NCBI RefSeq assembly: GCF_029223525.1 | Contig: NZ_JARHTQ010000012.1 | Location: forward strand, 124,001 to 188,000 | DNA: 64,000 bases | Source: Streptantibioticus ferralitis | Lineage (GTDB): Bacteria > Actinomycetota > Actinomycetes > Streptomycetales > Streptomycetaceae | Direction of reading: 5' to 3' | Shown here: positions 57,813 to 64,000 of the stretch, piece by piece | Layout: each line of letters begins with the position of its first letter | Position numbering within the stretch: the first letter of the stretch is position 1 | The notes under the pieces: model-generated | What the model was told of the DNA's origin: nothing | The model's database searches: none | Seen by the model: the letters and a program-made list of their open reading frames with translations, nothing else | Program-made: the position numbers and the translations under genes

Positions 57813-57859
57813 AACGACGGTGCCGCCACTCATACGTATGAGCGGCGGCACGCGTCGTT
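57813..57859. terminator. Long hairpin terminator of guaA
   Basis: A 32-base palindrome (57820-57851: CTCATACGTATGAG core, an A-C mismatch, then GTGCCGCC/GGCGGCAC) is extended by AACGAC/GTCGTT after small bulges. It starts 25 bases past the guaA stop. The same DNA lies 53 bases before the Uma2 start, so the palindrome could also act there. Confidence 0.7.
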
Positions 57860-57883
57860 GACGTGTTCGAGTGGGCGGTGAGG

Positions 57884-59473
57884 TCACTCCCACTCGATGG
57901 TGCCCGGGGGCTTGCTGGTCACGTCGAGGACGACGCGGTTGACATCGCGTACCTCGTTGGTGATCCGGGTGGAGATCTTCGCCAGTACGTCGTACGGCAG
58001 CCGCGACCAGTCGGCGGTCATCGCGTCCTCGGAGGACACCGGGCGCAGCACGACCGGGTGGCCGTAGGTGCGGCCGTCGCCCTGGACGCCGACGGAGCGG
58101 ACGTCCGCCAGCAGGACCACCGGGCACTGCCAGATGTCGCGGTCGAGACCGGCGGCGGTCAGCTCCTCGCGGGCGATCGCGTCGGCGTCGCGCAGCAGGT
58201 CCAGACGGTCGCGGGTGACCTCGCCGATGATCCGGATGCCCAGGCCGGGGCCGGGGAACGGCTGGCGCCAGACGATCTCGGACGGCAGGCCGAGCTCCTC
58301 GCCGACCTTGCGGACCTCGTCCTTGAACAGCTTGCGCAGCGGCTCGACCAACCGGAACTGCAGGTCCTCGGGCAGGCCGCCGACGTTGTGGTGCGACTTG
58401 ATGTTGGCGGTGCCGGTGCCGCCGCCGGACTCCACGACGTCCGGGTAGAGCGTGCCCTGGACCAGGAACTCCACGGCCTCGCCGTGCGCGCCCGCGTCGG
58501 CGACGACCTCGGAGGCGGCCTGCTCGAAGACCCGGATGAACTCCCGGCCGATGATCTTGCGCTTCTCCTCCGGGTCGGTCTTCCCGGCGAGCGCGATCAG
58601 GAAGCGCTCCTGTGCGTCGACCACCTTCAGCTGGACGCCGGTGGCGGCCACGAAGTCCTTCTCGACCTGCTCGGCCTCGCCCTTGCGCAGCAGGCCGTGG
58701 TCGACGAAGACACAGGTGAGCTGGGAGCCGACGGCCTTCTGCACCAGGGCGGCGGCGACCGCGGAGTCCACACCGCCGGACAGCCCGCAGATGACCCGCT
58801 TGTCGCCGACCTGCTCGCGGATGGTGGCGATCTGCTCCTCGACGACGTTGTGCGTCGTCCAGGTGGGCTCCAGGCCCGCGCCGCGGTAGAGGAAGTGCTC
58901 AAGCACCTGCTGGCCGTGCGTGGAGTGCATGACCTCGGGGTGGTACTGGACGCCGTACAGCCTGCGCTCGTCGTCCTCGAAGGCGGCGACCGGGACGCCG
59001 TCGGTGGAGCCGGTGACGGTGAAGCCCTCCGGCGCGGCGGAGCAGGCGTCGCCGTGCGACATCCACACCGACTGCTCGGCGGGCGTGCCCTCGAACAGGG
59101 TGGAGTTGGCGCCGTGCCGGTTGACGTGCAGCGGGGTGCCGCCGTACTCGCGGCGGCCGTTGTTGTCGACCGTGCCGCCGAGGGTGACGGCCATCAGCTG
59201 GAAGCCGTAGCACATGCCGAAGACCGGGACGCCCGCCTCGAACAGGGCGCCGTCGATGGACGGCGCGCCCTCCTCGTAGACGGACGACGGTCCGCCGGAC
59301 AGGATGATCGCCTTCGGCTTCTTCGCCAGCATCTCGCTGACCGGCATCGTGCTGGGCACGATCTCGCTGTAGACCCGGGCCTCGCGGACGCGTCGGGCGA
59401 TGAGCTGGGCGTACTGCGCCCCGAAGTCGACTACCAGGACAGTGTCGGCAGGGGCTGGGCTAGCTGATGCCAC
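57884..59473 (-). CDS. guaA: GMP synthase (glutamine-hydrolysing)
   Basis: The 529-residue enzyme converts XMP to GMP. The N-terminal class I amidotransferase has Cys in [10 protein letters not shown] and His-x-Glu near QYHPEVMH. The ATP pyrophosphatase part has [18 protein letters not shown], and the C-terminal dimerisation part ends [11 protein letters not shown]. The start is GTG 59473. It is the last step of guanine nucleotide synthesis, complementing purN and purH elsewhere in the window. Confidence 0.97.
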   Translation of the reverse strand: MASASPAPADTVLVVDFGAQYAQLIARRVREARVYSEIVPSTMPVSEMLAKKPKAIILSGGPSSVYEEGAPSIDGALFEAGVPVFGMCYGFQLMAVTLGGTVDNNGRREYGGTPLHVNRHGANSTLFEGTPAEQSVWMSHGDACSAAPEGFTVTGSTDGVPVAAFEDDERRLYGVQYHPEVMHSTHGQQVLEHFLYRGAGLEPTWTTHNVVEEQIATIREQVGDKRVICGLSGGVDSAVAAALVQKAVGSQLTCVFVDHGLLRKGEAEQVEKDFVAATGVQLKVVDAQERFLIALAGKTDPEEKRKIIGREFIRVFEQAASEVVADAGAHGEAVEFLVQGTLYPDVVESGGGTGTANIKSHHNVGGLPEDLQFRLVEPLRKLFKDEVRKVGEELGLPSEIVWRQPFPGPGLGIRIIGEVTRDRLDLLRDADAIAREELTAAGLDRDIWQCPVVLLADVRSVGVQGDGRTYGHPVVLRPVSSEDAMTADWSRLPYDVLAKISTRITNEVRDVNRVVLDVTSKPPGTIEWE

Positions 59474-59559
59474 GGGCGGCCTTCCGGCGGTTTCTACAAG
59501 GGATCGGTTTCCGATTCTACCGTCGCCACGAGCAACGCCTCCCGCTGTGGGAACGAACG

Positions 59560-59760
59560 CCCCCAGGGGGCTCCCCCCTGCACCCCATCGGGGGCCGCGC
59601 CCCTTGGGCTGCGCGCCGGTGCGGGATTCAGGGGGCTGCGCCCGGCCCCCCTCAGGGCTTCGCCCCGGCCCCCTTGGGGCTTACGCCCCCGGCGCCCTCA
59701 GGGCTTCACCCCGGCCCGCTCAAGGCTGCGTCCCCGGCCCGCTTGGGGGTGCGCGCTGCA
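59560..59760. repeat. GC-rich imperfect repeats upstream of the chorismate mutase leader
   Basis: About ten short units of GGGGGC-GCGCCCC or GGGCTTCGCCCC type follow one another. They resemble the array at 46780-47105 and lie between divergent guaA and the leader ORF. They have no coding support in any frame. Confidence 0.55.
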
Positions 59761-59798
59761 GGAGTGCGGTCCGGGTGCGTGGGGGGCGGGGGGCGGGC

Positions 59799-59804
59799 AT
59801 AATG
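59799..59804 (+). promoter_or_regulatory. -10 element of the chorismate mutase leader
   Basis: CATAAT, an excellent -10 hexamer in DNA this rich in GC, ends 5 bases before ATG 59810. Transcripts would start at or next to that ATG, giving a leaderless leader ORF. No good -35 box is visible. Confidence 0.6.
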
Positions 59805-59809
59805 GTTCT

Positions 59810-59881
59810 ATGCACAGCAGTACGCACTTCGCGTTTACCTATGGCACCGGCTGGTCCGGCTGCCATGGTCGTGCTGTCTGA
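59810..59881 (+). CDS. Aromatic leader peptide of chorismate mutase
   Basis: A 23-codon ORF, MHSSTHFAFTYGTGWSGCHG then RAV and stop, has two Phe, one Tyr and one Trp codon. These are exactly the end products of the pathway that begins with chorismate. It sits between a strong -10 box and a terminator-like hairpin whose right arm repeats GGTCCGG from the Trp-codon region (59853-59859). This is the layout of amino-acid attenuation leaders. It is too short to have been listed as an ordinary gene. Confidence 0.7.
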   Translation: MHSSTHFAFTYGTGWSGCHGRAV

Positions 59882-59898
59882 GCGAATCACAGACACCA

Positions 59899-59936
59899 AC
59901 AGGCGCCCCGGACCGGTTTCGGTCCGGGGCGCCTGT
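59899..59936 (+). terminator. Attenuator hairpin before chorismate mutase
   Basis: A 16-bp perfect stem (59899-59914 with 59921-59936) and 6-base loop begin 18 bases after the leader stop codon and are followed by TCGTTTCCG. The left arm can pair instead with GGTCCGG at 59853-59859, giving a possible antiterminator. Confidence 0.75.
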
Positions 59937-59990
59937 CGTTTCCGTACCGGTTCCGAACTCCGGGGCACTCGCCCGAGGAGCGAAACGGAC

Positions 59991-60278
59991 ATGAGCACAC
60001 GGCACACAGTGGACACCGGAGCCGCGAGCGACCATGCGGCGGAGCTGATCAGCGACGCGCGGGAGCGGATCGACGCGCTGGACCACCGCATCATCGGCCT
60101 GCTGGCCGAGCGCATCACCATGTCGGAGCAGATCCAACGGGCCCGTATCGCCTCGGGCGGACGACGGGTGCATCTGTCCCGCGAGATGGAGGTCATCAAC
60201 CACTACAGCGGCGCCCTGGGCAAGCCGGGCACCGCACTGGCGATGACGGTGCTGGAACTGTGCCGGGGCCGCGCCTGA
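59991..60278 (+). CDS. Chorismate mutase (AroQ type)
   Basis: The 95-residue enzyme converts chorismate to prephenate, the branch point to Phe and Tyr. It is all-helical with the AroQ pattern RERIDALDHRIIGLLAERI, MSEQIQRARIASGG and a late REMEVINHYSG. ATG 59991 follows GAGGAG. It is cytoplasmic; no signal peptide is seen. The preceding leader peptide and hairpin suggest control by charged aromatic tRNAs. Confidence 0.92.
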   Translation: MSTRHTVDTGAASDHAAELISDARERIDALDHRIIGLLAERITMSEQIQRARIASGGRRVHLSREMEVINHYSGALGKPGTALAMTVLELCRGRA

Positions 60279-60949
60279 CGCGCCTTCGCGGGGCGCGCCT
60301 CAGGCGTGGGGGCGGGAGAACAGCCCCGGCGCGCCCGCGCACGAACAGCGCACCCGGAGCACGCAGGAAGCCCAGGCCGAAAGGACGCGCCGCGCCCTTT
60401 CGGACATCACCCGTACGGCGCGTGACCGCCCACGGGGCGGTTCGTTGGACCCGGTGTCCGTTCCAGCCAGGTGCGGTCGGGAGTAGTAGTTACCACGCGT
60501 GGAGACCGCCCAGGCGCAGCTGGGTGGATTCACCGGGGCGATGAGACGTACCTGGGTTGTACGTCGTGGGACCTCGCCCCGGTACCGGTGACCGGTCAGC
60601 AGGGGACAGCAGCCCGGTTGCCTAACTGAAAAACAGGCGGTCGGTCCCGAGGACGCTTGGGGCCGACCGCTCTGCGGAGCAGGAAAAACGCTCCGCTGGG
60701 CGGTACGCGATGCACCCTACCGCAAGCGCCCCACTGTGACGTTGATCACTGAAAAAGCATCACGGGTGTGGGCAACTGCCCGGATTCCATCACTTACGCC
60801 ATCCCCACCCCGGAAGCGGCTGTGCACCGGCTGTGAAATCCCCGGCCACACGGCCTCCACACGGCCTTACGATCAGCGCCTGCCGCACCGCGAGCCACCC
60901 CCCACCACCGCGACGGCCTCTCATCTCTTTCTGACCTAGACGAGGTCTC
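60279..60949 (+). other. Long gene-free region with structured segment
   Basis: No ORF here has coding support. The first part (60279-60455) is merely GC-rich. The middle (60460-60700) folds strongly and is listed separately. The last part (60715-60949) is richer in A and T and holds the promoter of the sortase-substrate gene; GTGACGTTGATCACTG (60736-60751) is a possible operator. Confidence 0.5.
60460..60700 (+). ncRNA. Candidate structured RNA
   Basis: Several stems follow each other: ACCGGGGCGA/TCGCCCCGGT (60532-60541 with 60574-60583) encloses GACGTAC/GTACGTC (60545-60551 with 60559-60565); GCGGTCGGTCCC pairs with its complement at 60659-60670; then GCGGAGC/GCTCCGC (60674-60696). The last two could be terminators. 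I cannot place it in a known RNA family; a 6S-like RNA was considered but not recognised. Strand is assumed. Confidence 0.4.
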
Positions 60950-61957
60950 ATGAAGCTTCGCCGCGCCCTGGTGGCGGTTGCCACGACCGCAGCCATCGCC
61001 CCCGCCGCGCTCATGTCCGCGCCGTCCGCGTTCGCCGCCGACACCGCCGCGCCCGCCTCAAGCGCCCCTGGCGCCTCCTCGACGAGCTCCGCGCCGTCGA
61101 CCACTGCGACCACCTCCGGTACGCCGTCCACCGCCCCCTCCGCGGCCGTCCCGACGCCGAGCACCGGCTCCGGCTCCGTGCCGACGAGCACCCAGGGCAC
61201 GAAGCCGCCGACCCCGGGCGTGTGCGTGGTCGAGAACCCGAAGTACCAGGCCGCCGTCCACACCGCGATCACCGGCCTGCCGGGCAAGATCGCGACGGGC
61301 AGCGGCTGGCACACCTTCACGCTGAAGGTGGACAACCCGTCGTCGACCGATGTCGCGCGGATCAACCTCTTCGCGGGCGTCGGCCCGGTCGCGAAGGAAG
61401 CCAAGGCGTTCTCCACCAGCCAGGTCGAGCTGCAGGCGTACCACCCGAGCAGCAAGCAGTGGAAGGACGTCTCGGACGGCTCCGGCCACTCCGTCGGCTA
61501 CTTCGGCTGGGGCACGCTGCCCGCGCACACCCACTTCAACGTGCCGATGCGCATCGAGGTCAAGAAGAACGCCCCGATCGGCAAGGGCCTGACCCTCGGC
61601 GCCGGGTTCTACCTCGACAAGCAGTACAACTGCGTGGCCACCAGCGCCGCCGCCTACAAGATCCAGATCGTGGCGCCGGGCACCGACACCACCGGCTCCA
61701 CGCCGCAGCCGCAGACCGGCGGCGAGGCCCCGGTCCCGGCCCCGAAGACCGCCCCGGACAACTCGCAGAAGGACAGCGCCAACCAGGTGGTGCCCGCCTC
61801 GGCGACGTCCACGGACAGCACGACCGGCGGCACGCTGGCGCACACCGGTGCGTCGTCCGCGCTGCCCGCGCTCGCCGGAGCCGGTGCGGCCGCCGTGGCG
61901 CTCGGTGCGGGTGCGGTGTTCGTCGTACGGCGCCGTAAGAGCGGCTCGACCGTCTGA
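60950..61957 (+). CDS. Sortase-anchored (LAXTG) surface protein
   Basis: The 335-residue protein has a signal peptide (1-29, ending AFA), a Ser/Thr/Pro/Ala linker, a globular domain (about 90-245) with two cysteines (GVCVVENP and YNCVAT), a second linker, and a C-terminal sorting signal LAHTG, hydrophobic helix, RRRKSGSTV. LAXTG is the signal of class E sortases, so the protein is probably joined to peptidoglycan. GAGG lies before the ATG. The role of the domain is unknown. A strong terminator follows. Confidence 0.85.
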   Translation: MKLRRALVAVATTAAIAPAALMSAPSAFAADTAAPASSAPGASSTSSAPSTTATTSGTPSTAPSAAVPTPSTGSGSVPTSTQGTKPPTPGVCVVENPKYQAAVHTAITGLPGKIATGSGWHTFTLKVDNPSSTDVARINLFAGVGPVAKEAKAFSTSQVELQAYHPSSKQWKDVSDGSGHSVGYFGWGTLPAHTHFNVPMRIEVKKNAPIGKGLTLGAGFYLDKQYNCVATSAAAYKIQIVAPGTDTTGSTPQPQTGGEAPVPAPKTAPDNSQKDSANQVVPASATSTDSTTGGTLAHTGASSALPALAGAGAAAVALGAGAVFVVRRRKSGSTV

Positions 61958-61972
61958 CGGACCGTCACACAC

Positions 61973-62007
61973 CAGGACCCGCACCTCGCCGGGAGGTGCG
62001 GGTCCTG
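61973..62007. terminator. Strong bidirectional terminator
   Basis: A perfect 15-bp stem (61973-61987 with 61993-62007) and 5-base loop separate two convergent genes. Confidence 0.88.
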
Positions 62008-62015
62008 CCGCGTCT

Positions 62016-63812
62016 TCAGGGCTTCGAGGACTTCGGCGGCACCTGCGGCACCGGGAGCACGGGCAGCACCAGCGCCGCGAACGCGTCCTTCGGCACGGCC
62101 GGTTGGCACGGCGCCACCGGCGAGAGGCGCACATAGCCCTCGCACTGCGCCGGACGCGGGTCCGGCTCTCCCTTGTTGGGCCACAGCGACATCGCGCGCT
62201 CGGCCTGCGCGGTGATGGTCAGCGAGGGGTTCACCCCGAGGTTCGCGGACACCGCCGAGCCGTCCACCACATGGATGCCCGGGTAGCCGTACAGCCGGTG
62301 GTACGCGTCGATCACGCCGTGCTCCGGGTCCGCGCCGATCGGGCAGCCGCCGAGGAAGTGCGCGGTCATCGGGGTGTCCATGATCTCCCCGACGCTGCTG
62401 CCCGCGAAGCCGTTGATCTCCGCGGCAAGCACCCGGGCTGCCTGCGCGCCCTCGGGGATGTACGTGGGGTTGGGCGTGCCATGGCCCTGCCGTGCCGTCA
62501 GCAGCCCCTTCCCCAGGCCCTTCCGCTTCCGGTACGTCGTCAGGGAGTTGTCGTGGGTCTGCATCACCAGGCCGATGATGGTCCGTTCCGACCAGCGGCG
62601 GTTGGACAGCGAACGCACGGTCAGCGTCGGATGCTTGACGCTGTTGGTCAAGTAGGACAGCCAACGCGGCAGTCGGCCCCCGTACGGCACCTGGAGCACG
62701 GAGAGCGCGCCCATCGCGTTCGATCCCTTGCCGTAGCGGACCGGTTCGATGTGGGTGGTGTCGTTCGGGTGGATCGAGGAGGTGATGGCCACGCCCTGGG
62801 TGAAGTCCGCGCGTTCGGCGGCGTGCGCCGTGCGGTACCGGCGGTCGGTGGTCTGGGCGCCCACCAGCGCCTCGGAGTTGGTGCGGGTCAGCTCGCCCAA
62901 CCTGGTGGATATCCGGGGCAGTTCACCGCGGTCACGCATGGTGTGCAGCAGGGTCTGTGTGCCGTAGGTACCGGCGGCGAGGACGACCTGCGGGGCCCGC
63001 AGCACTTGCGGTGCGGCGTTGCGCCGCTGGTCGGTGGGTACGGTGGCGACCCGGTAGCCGCCGTGGTCGGGGTCCTCGGACAGGCCGACGACGGTGGTCA
63101 TCGGGTGGATGACGGCACCGGACTTCTCGGCCAGGTGGAGATAGTTCTCGGTGAGCATGTTCTTGGCCCCGTGGCGGCAGCCGGTCATGCACTCCCCGCA
63201 CTCCACACACGCCCGGCGGGACGGCCCCGCACCGCCGAAGTACGGATCGGAGACCTCCTCCCCCGGCCGTACCGGCGCCATGCCCCCGGCGTCCGCACCG
63301 TCCCCGAAGAACACCCCGACCGGCGCCAGGTGGAAGGTGTCCGCCACGCCCATCTTCTCGGCGGTGGCCTTCAGATGGACGTCGGAGGGGGTGAGCGTGG
63401 GGTTCAGCCGCACCCCCAGCATCTTCTTGGCCTGGTCGTAGTAGGGCGCCAACTCCTGCTGCCAGTCGGTGATGTGGGCCCACTGGCGGTCGGCGAAGAA
63501 CGGCTCCGGCGGTACGTAGAGGGTGTTGGCGTAGTTCAGCGAACCGCCGCCGACCCCGGCGCCCGCCAGCACCAGCACGCTGCCCAGCAGATGGATGCGC
63601 TGGATGCCGTAGAGGCCCAGGGCCGGGGCCCACAGGTAGTCACGGACGGACCAGGACGTCTTCGGCAGCGTCTCCCGGGTGAAGCGGCGCCCCGCTTCGA
63701 GGACGCCCACCCGATACCCCTTCTCGGTCAGCCTCAGCGCGGCCACGGACCCGCCGAATCCGGATCCGACCACGATCACGTCGTAGGAGTGAGGGTCCTC
63801 GCTCACGCTCAC
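62016..63812 (-). CDS. GMC oxidoreductase, cholesterol-oxidase-like (ChoD-type)
   Basis: The 598-residue flavoenzyme has VIVVGSGFGGSVAALRLTEK for FAD and the GMC_oxred_C His region (FLGGCPIGADPEHGVID). A segment CVECGECMTGCRHGAKN at about residues 197-213 holds four cysteines in a ferredoxin-like spacing; ChoD-type members also have it. It lacks a signal peptide. The substrate could be a sterol or other secondary alcohol. Its position close to guaA and the chorismate mutase gene is conserved in actinobacteria as I recall. GTG 63812 is the start. Confidence 0.87.
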   Translation of the reverse strand: MSVSEDPHSYDVIVVGSGFGGSVAALRLTEKGYRVGVLEAGRRFTRETLPKTSWSVRDYLWAPALGLYGIQRIHLLGSVLVLAGAGVGGGSLNYANTLYVPPEPFFADRQWAHITDWQQELAPYYDQAKKMLGVRLNPTLTPSDVHLKATAEKMGVADTFHLAPVGVFFGDGADAGGMAPVRPGEEVSDPYFGGAGPSRRACVECGECMTGCRHGAKNMLTENYLHLAEKSGAVIHPMTTVVGLSEDPDHGGYRVATVPTDQRRNAAPQVLRAPQVVLAAGTYGTQTLLHTMRDRGELPRISTRLGELTRTNSEALVGAQTTDRRYRTAHAAERADFTQGVAITSSIHPNDTTHIEPVRYGKGSNAMGALSVLQVPYGGRLPRWLSYLTNSVKHPTLTVRSLSNRRWSERTIIGLVMQTHDNSLTTYRKRKGLGKGLLTARQGHGTPNPTYIPEGAQAARVLAAEINGFAGSSVGEIMDTPMTAHFLGGCPIGADPEHGVIDAYHRLYGYPGIHVVDGSAVSANLGVNPSLTITAQAERAMSLWPNKGEPDPRPAQCEGYVRLSPVAPCQPAVPKDAFAALVLPVLPVPQVPPKSSKP

Positions 63813-63858
63813 CCGAACCGTCCTTCCAGAATGGTGATTTGAGGCAAAGCAGCGGGGG

Positions 63859-63881
63859 TTCGGGGGCCGCAGGCCCCCGAA
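63859..63881 (-). terminator. Terminator hairpin of the window-end gene
   Basis: TTCGGGGGCC-GCA-GGCCCCCGAA, a perfect 10-bp stem, lies 25 bases past the stop of the partial gene on the minus strand. Confidence 0.65.
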
Positions 63882-63905
63882 GGAGAAGCCGCGTCCCGCT
63901 CCCCC

Positions 63906-64000
63906 TCAGCGCAGCCGCAGGCGTTTCATCACGGCCAAGCTGCGGTTCATGAACGCCGCGTACTTCTCGTCGTCCATACCGAAGGACGGGCCCATCGGCA
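63906..64000 (-). CDS. C-terminal end of a protein cut by the window
   Basis: The frame is open from the window edge to the stop at 63906. The visible tail is MGPSFGMDDEKYAAFMNR then SLAVMKRLRLR. It looks like the C-terminus of a succinate-semialdehyde-type aldehyde dehydrogenase, with a helix ending in basic residues, but 30 residues are too few to be sure. It is on the same strand as the GMC gene, which follows it in the opposite sense of coordinates. Confidence 0.55.
   Translation of the reverse strand, partial: PMGPSFGMDDEKYAAFMNRSLAVMKRLRLR

Noticed and set aside
60279-60949. tRNA, tmRNA, RNase P or SRP RNA in the large gene-free gap
   Set aside because: None of the conserved sequence blocks of these RNAs, nor a CCA-ended acceptor stem, could be found.

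Overview
The window is high-GC actinobacterial chromosome. Streptomyces or a close relative in the Streptomycetaceae is the best guess. The reasons are GTG and ATG starts with GGAG-type ribosome sites, 4-base ATGA/GTGA overlaps within operons, XRE/DUF397 pairs, MocR and LuxR-type regulators, LAXTG-type cell-wall sorting, and GC-rich intergenic repeats. The order of housekeeping genes (mdh, folD, purH-purN, sucD-sucC, icmB, pcrA, guaA) matches what I recall of the core of Streptomyces chromosomes. I see no rRNA, tRNA, insertion sequence, prophage or CRISPR array.

Layout. 1-2.0 kb: a secreted papain-like protease and a membrane-anchored secreted protein. 2.0-4.0 kb: an AhpD-like protein divergent from a MocR regulator. 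4.1-11.2 kb: a betaine operon on the minus strand (betaine aldehyde dehydrogenase, choline dehydrogenase-like GMC enzyme, ABC ATPase, double permease, binding lipoprotein). 11.4-15.5 kb: accessory genes, including an XRE/DUF397 pair, a flavin monooxygenase and a Uma2 protein. 15.6-29.0 kb: central metabolism (mdh, icd, folD, purH, purN, sucD, sucC) with membrane proteins between. 29.4-31.8 kb: two low-complexity secreted proteins. 31.8-39.6 kb: a divergent five-gene MoxR/DUF5682/VWA and SWIM/DUF5691 module. 39.8-48.8 kb: icmB, a lipase-like hydrolase, an M23 peptidase, the helicase pcrA and two NlpC/P60 hydrolases, the first behind a c-di-AMP riboswitch. 48.9-52.2 kb: a second XRE/DUF397 pair, an anti-sigma-type ATPase and a flavin hydroxylase. 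52.1-55.8 kb: a two-component system next to PspC-domain proteins. 55.7-64 kb: DoxX, a class II aldolase, Uma2, guaA, chorismate mutase behind an aromatic leader peptide and attenuator, a structured intergenic region, a sortase substrate, a cholesterol-oxidase-like GMC enzyme, and a gene cut by the window end.

Two observations stand out. First, the MoxR/DUF5682/VWA and SWIM/DUF5691 operons diverge from a 134-base gap with two oppositely oriented copies of the actinobacterial DNA-damage (PafBC-type) promoter motif, TTGTCAGTG-N8-TAnnnT. The forward copy is a full match placed so that the SWIM mRNA would be leaderless. The same motif lies in front of pcrA. This points to a DNA-damage-induced ATPase/VWA system of unknown function. 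Second, chorismate mutase is preceded by a -10 box, a 23-codon leader ORF with two Phe, one Tyr and one Trp codon, and a 16-bp terminator hairpin, which together look like transcription attenuation by aromatic amino acids.
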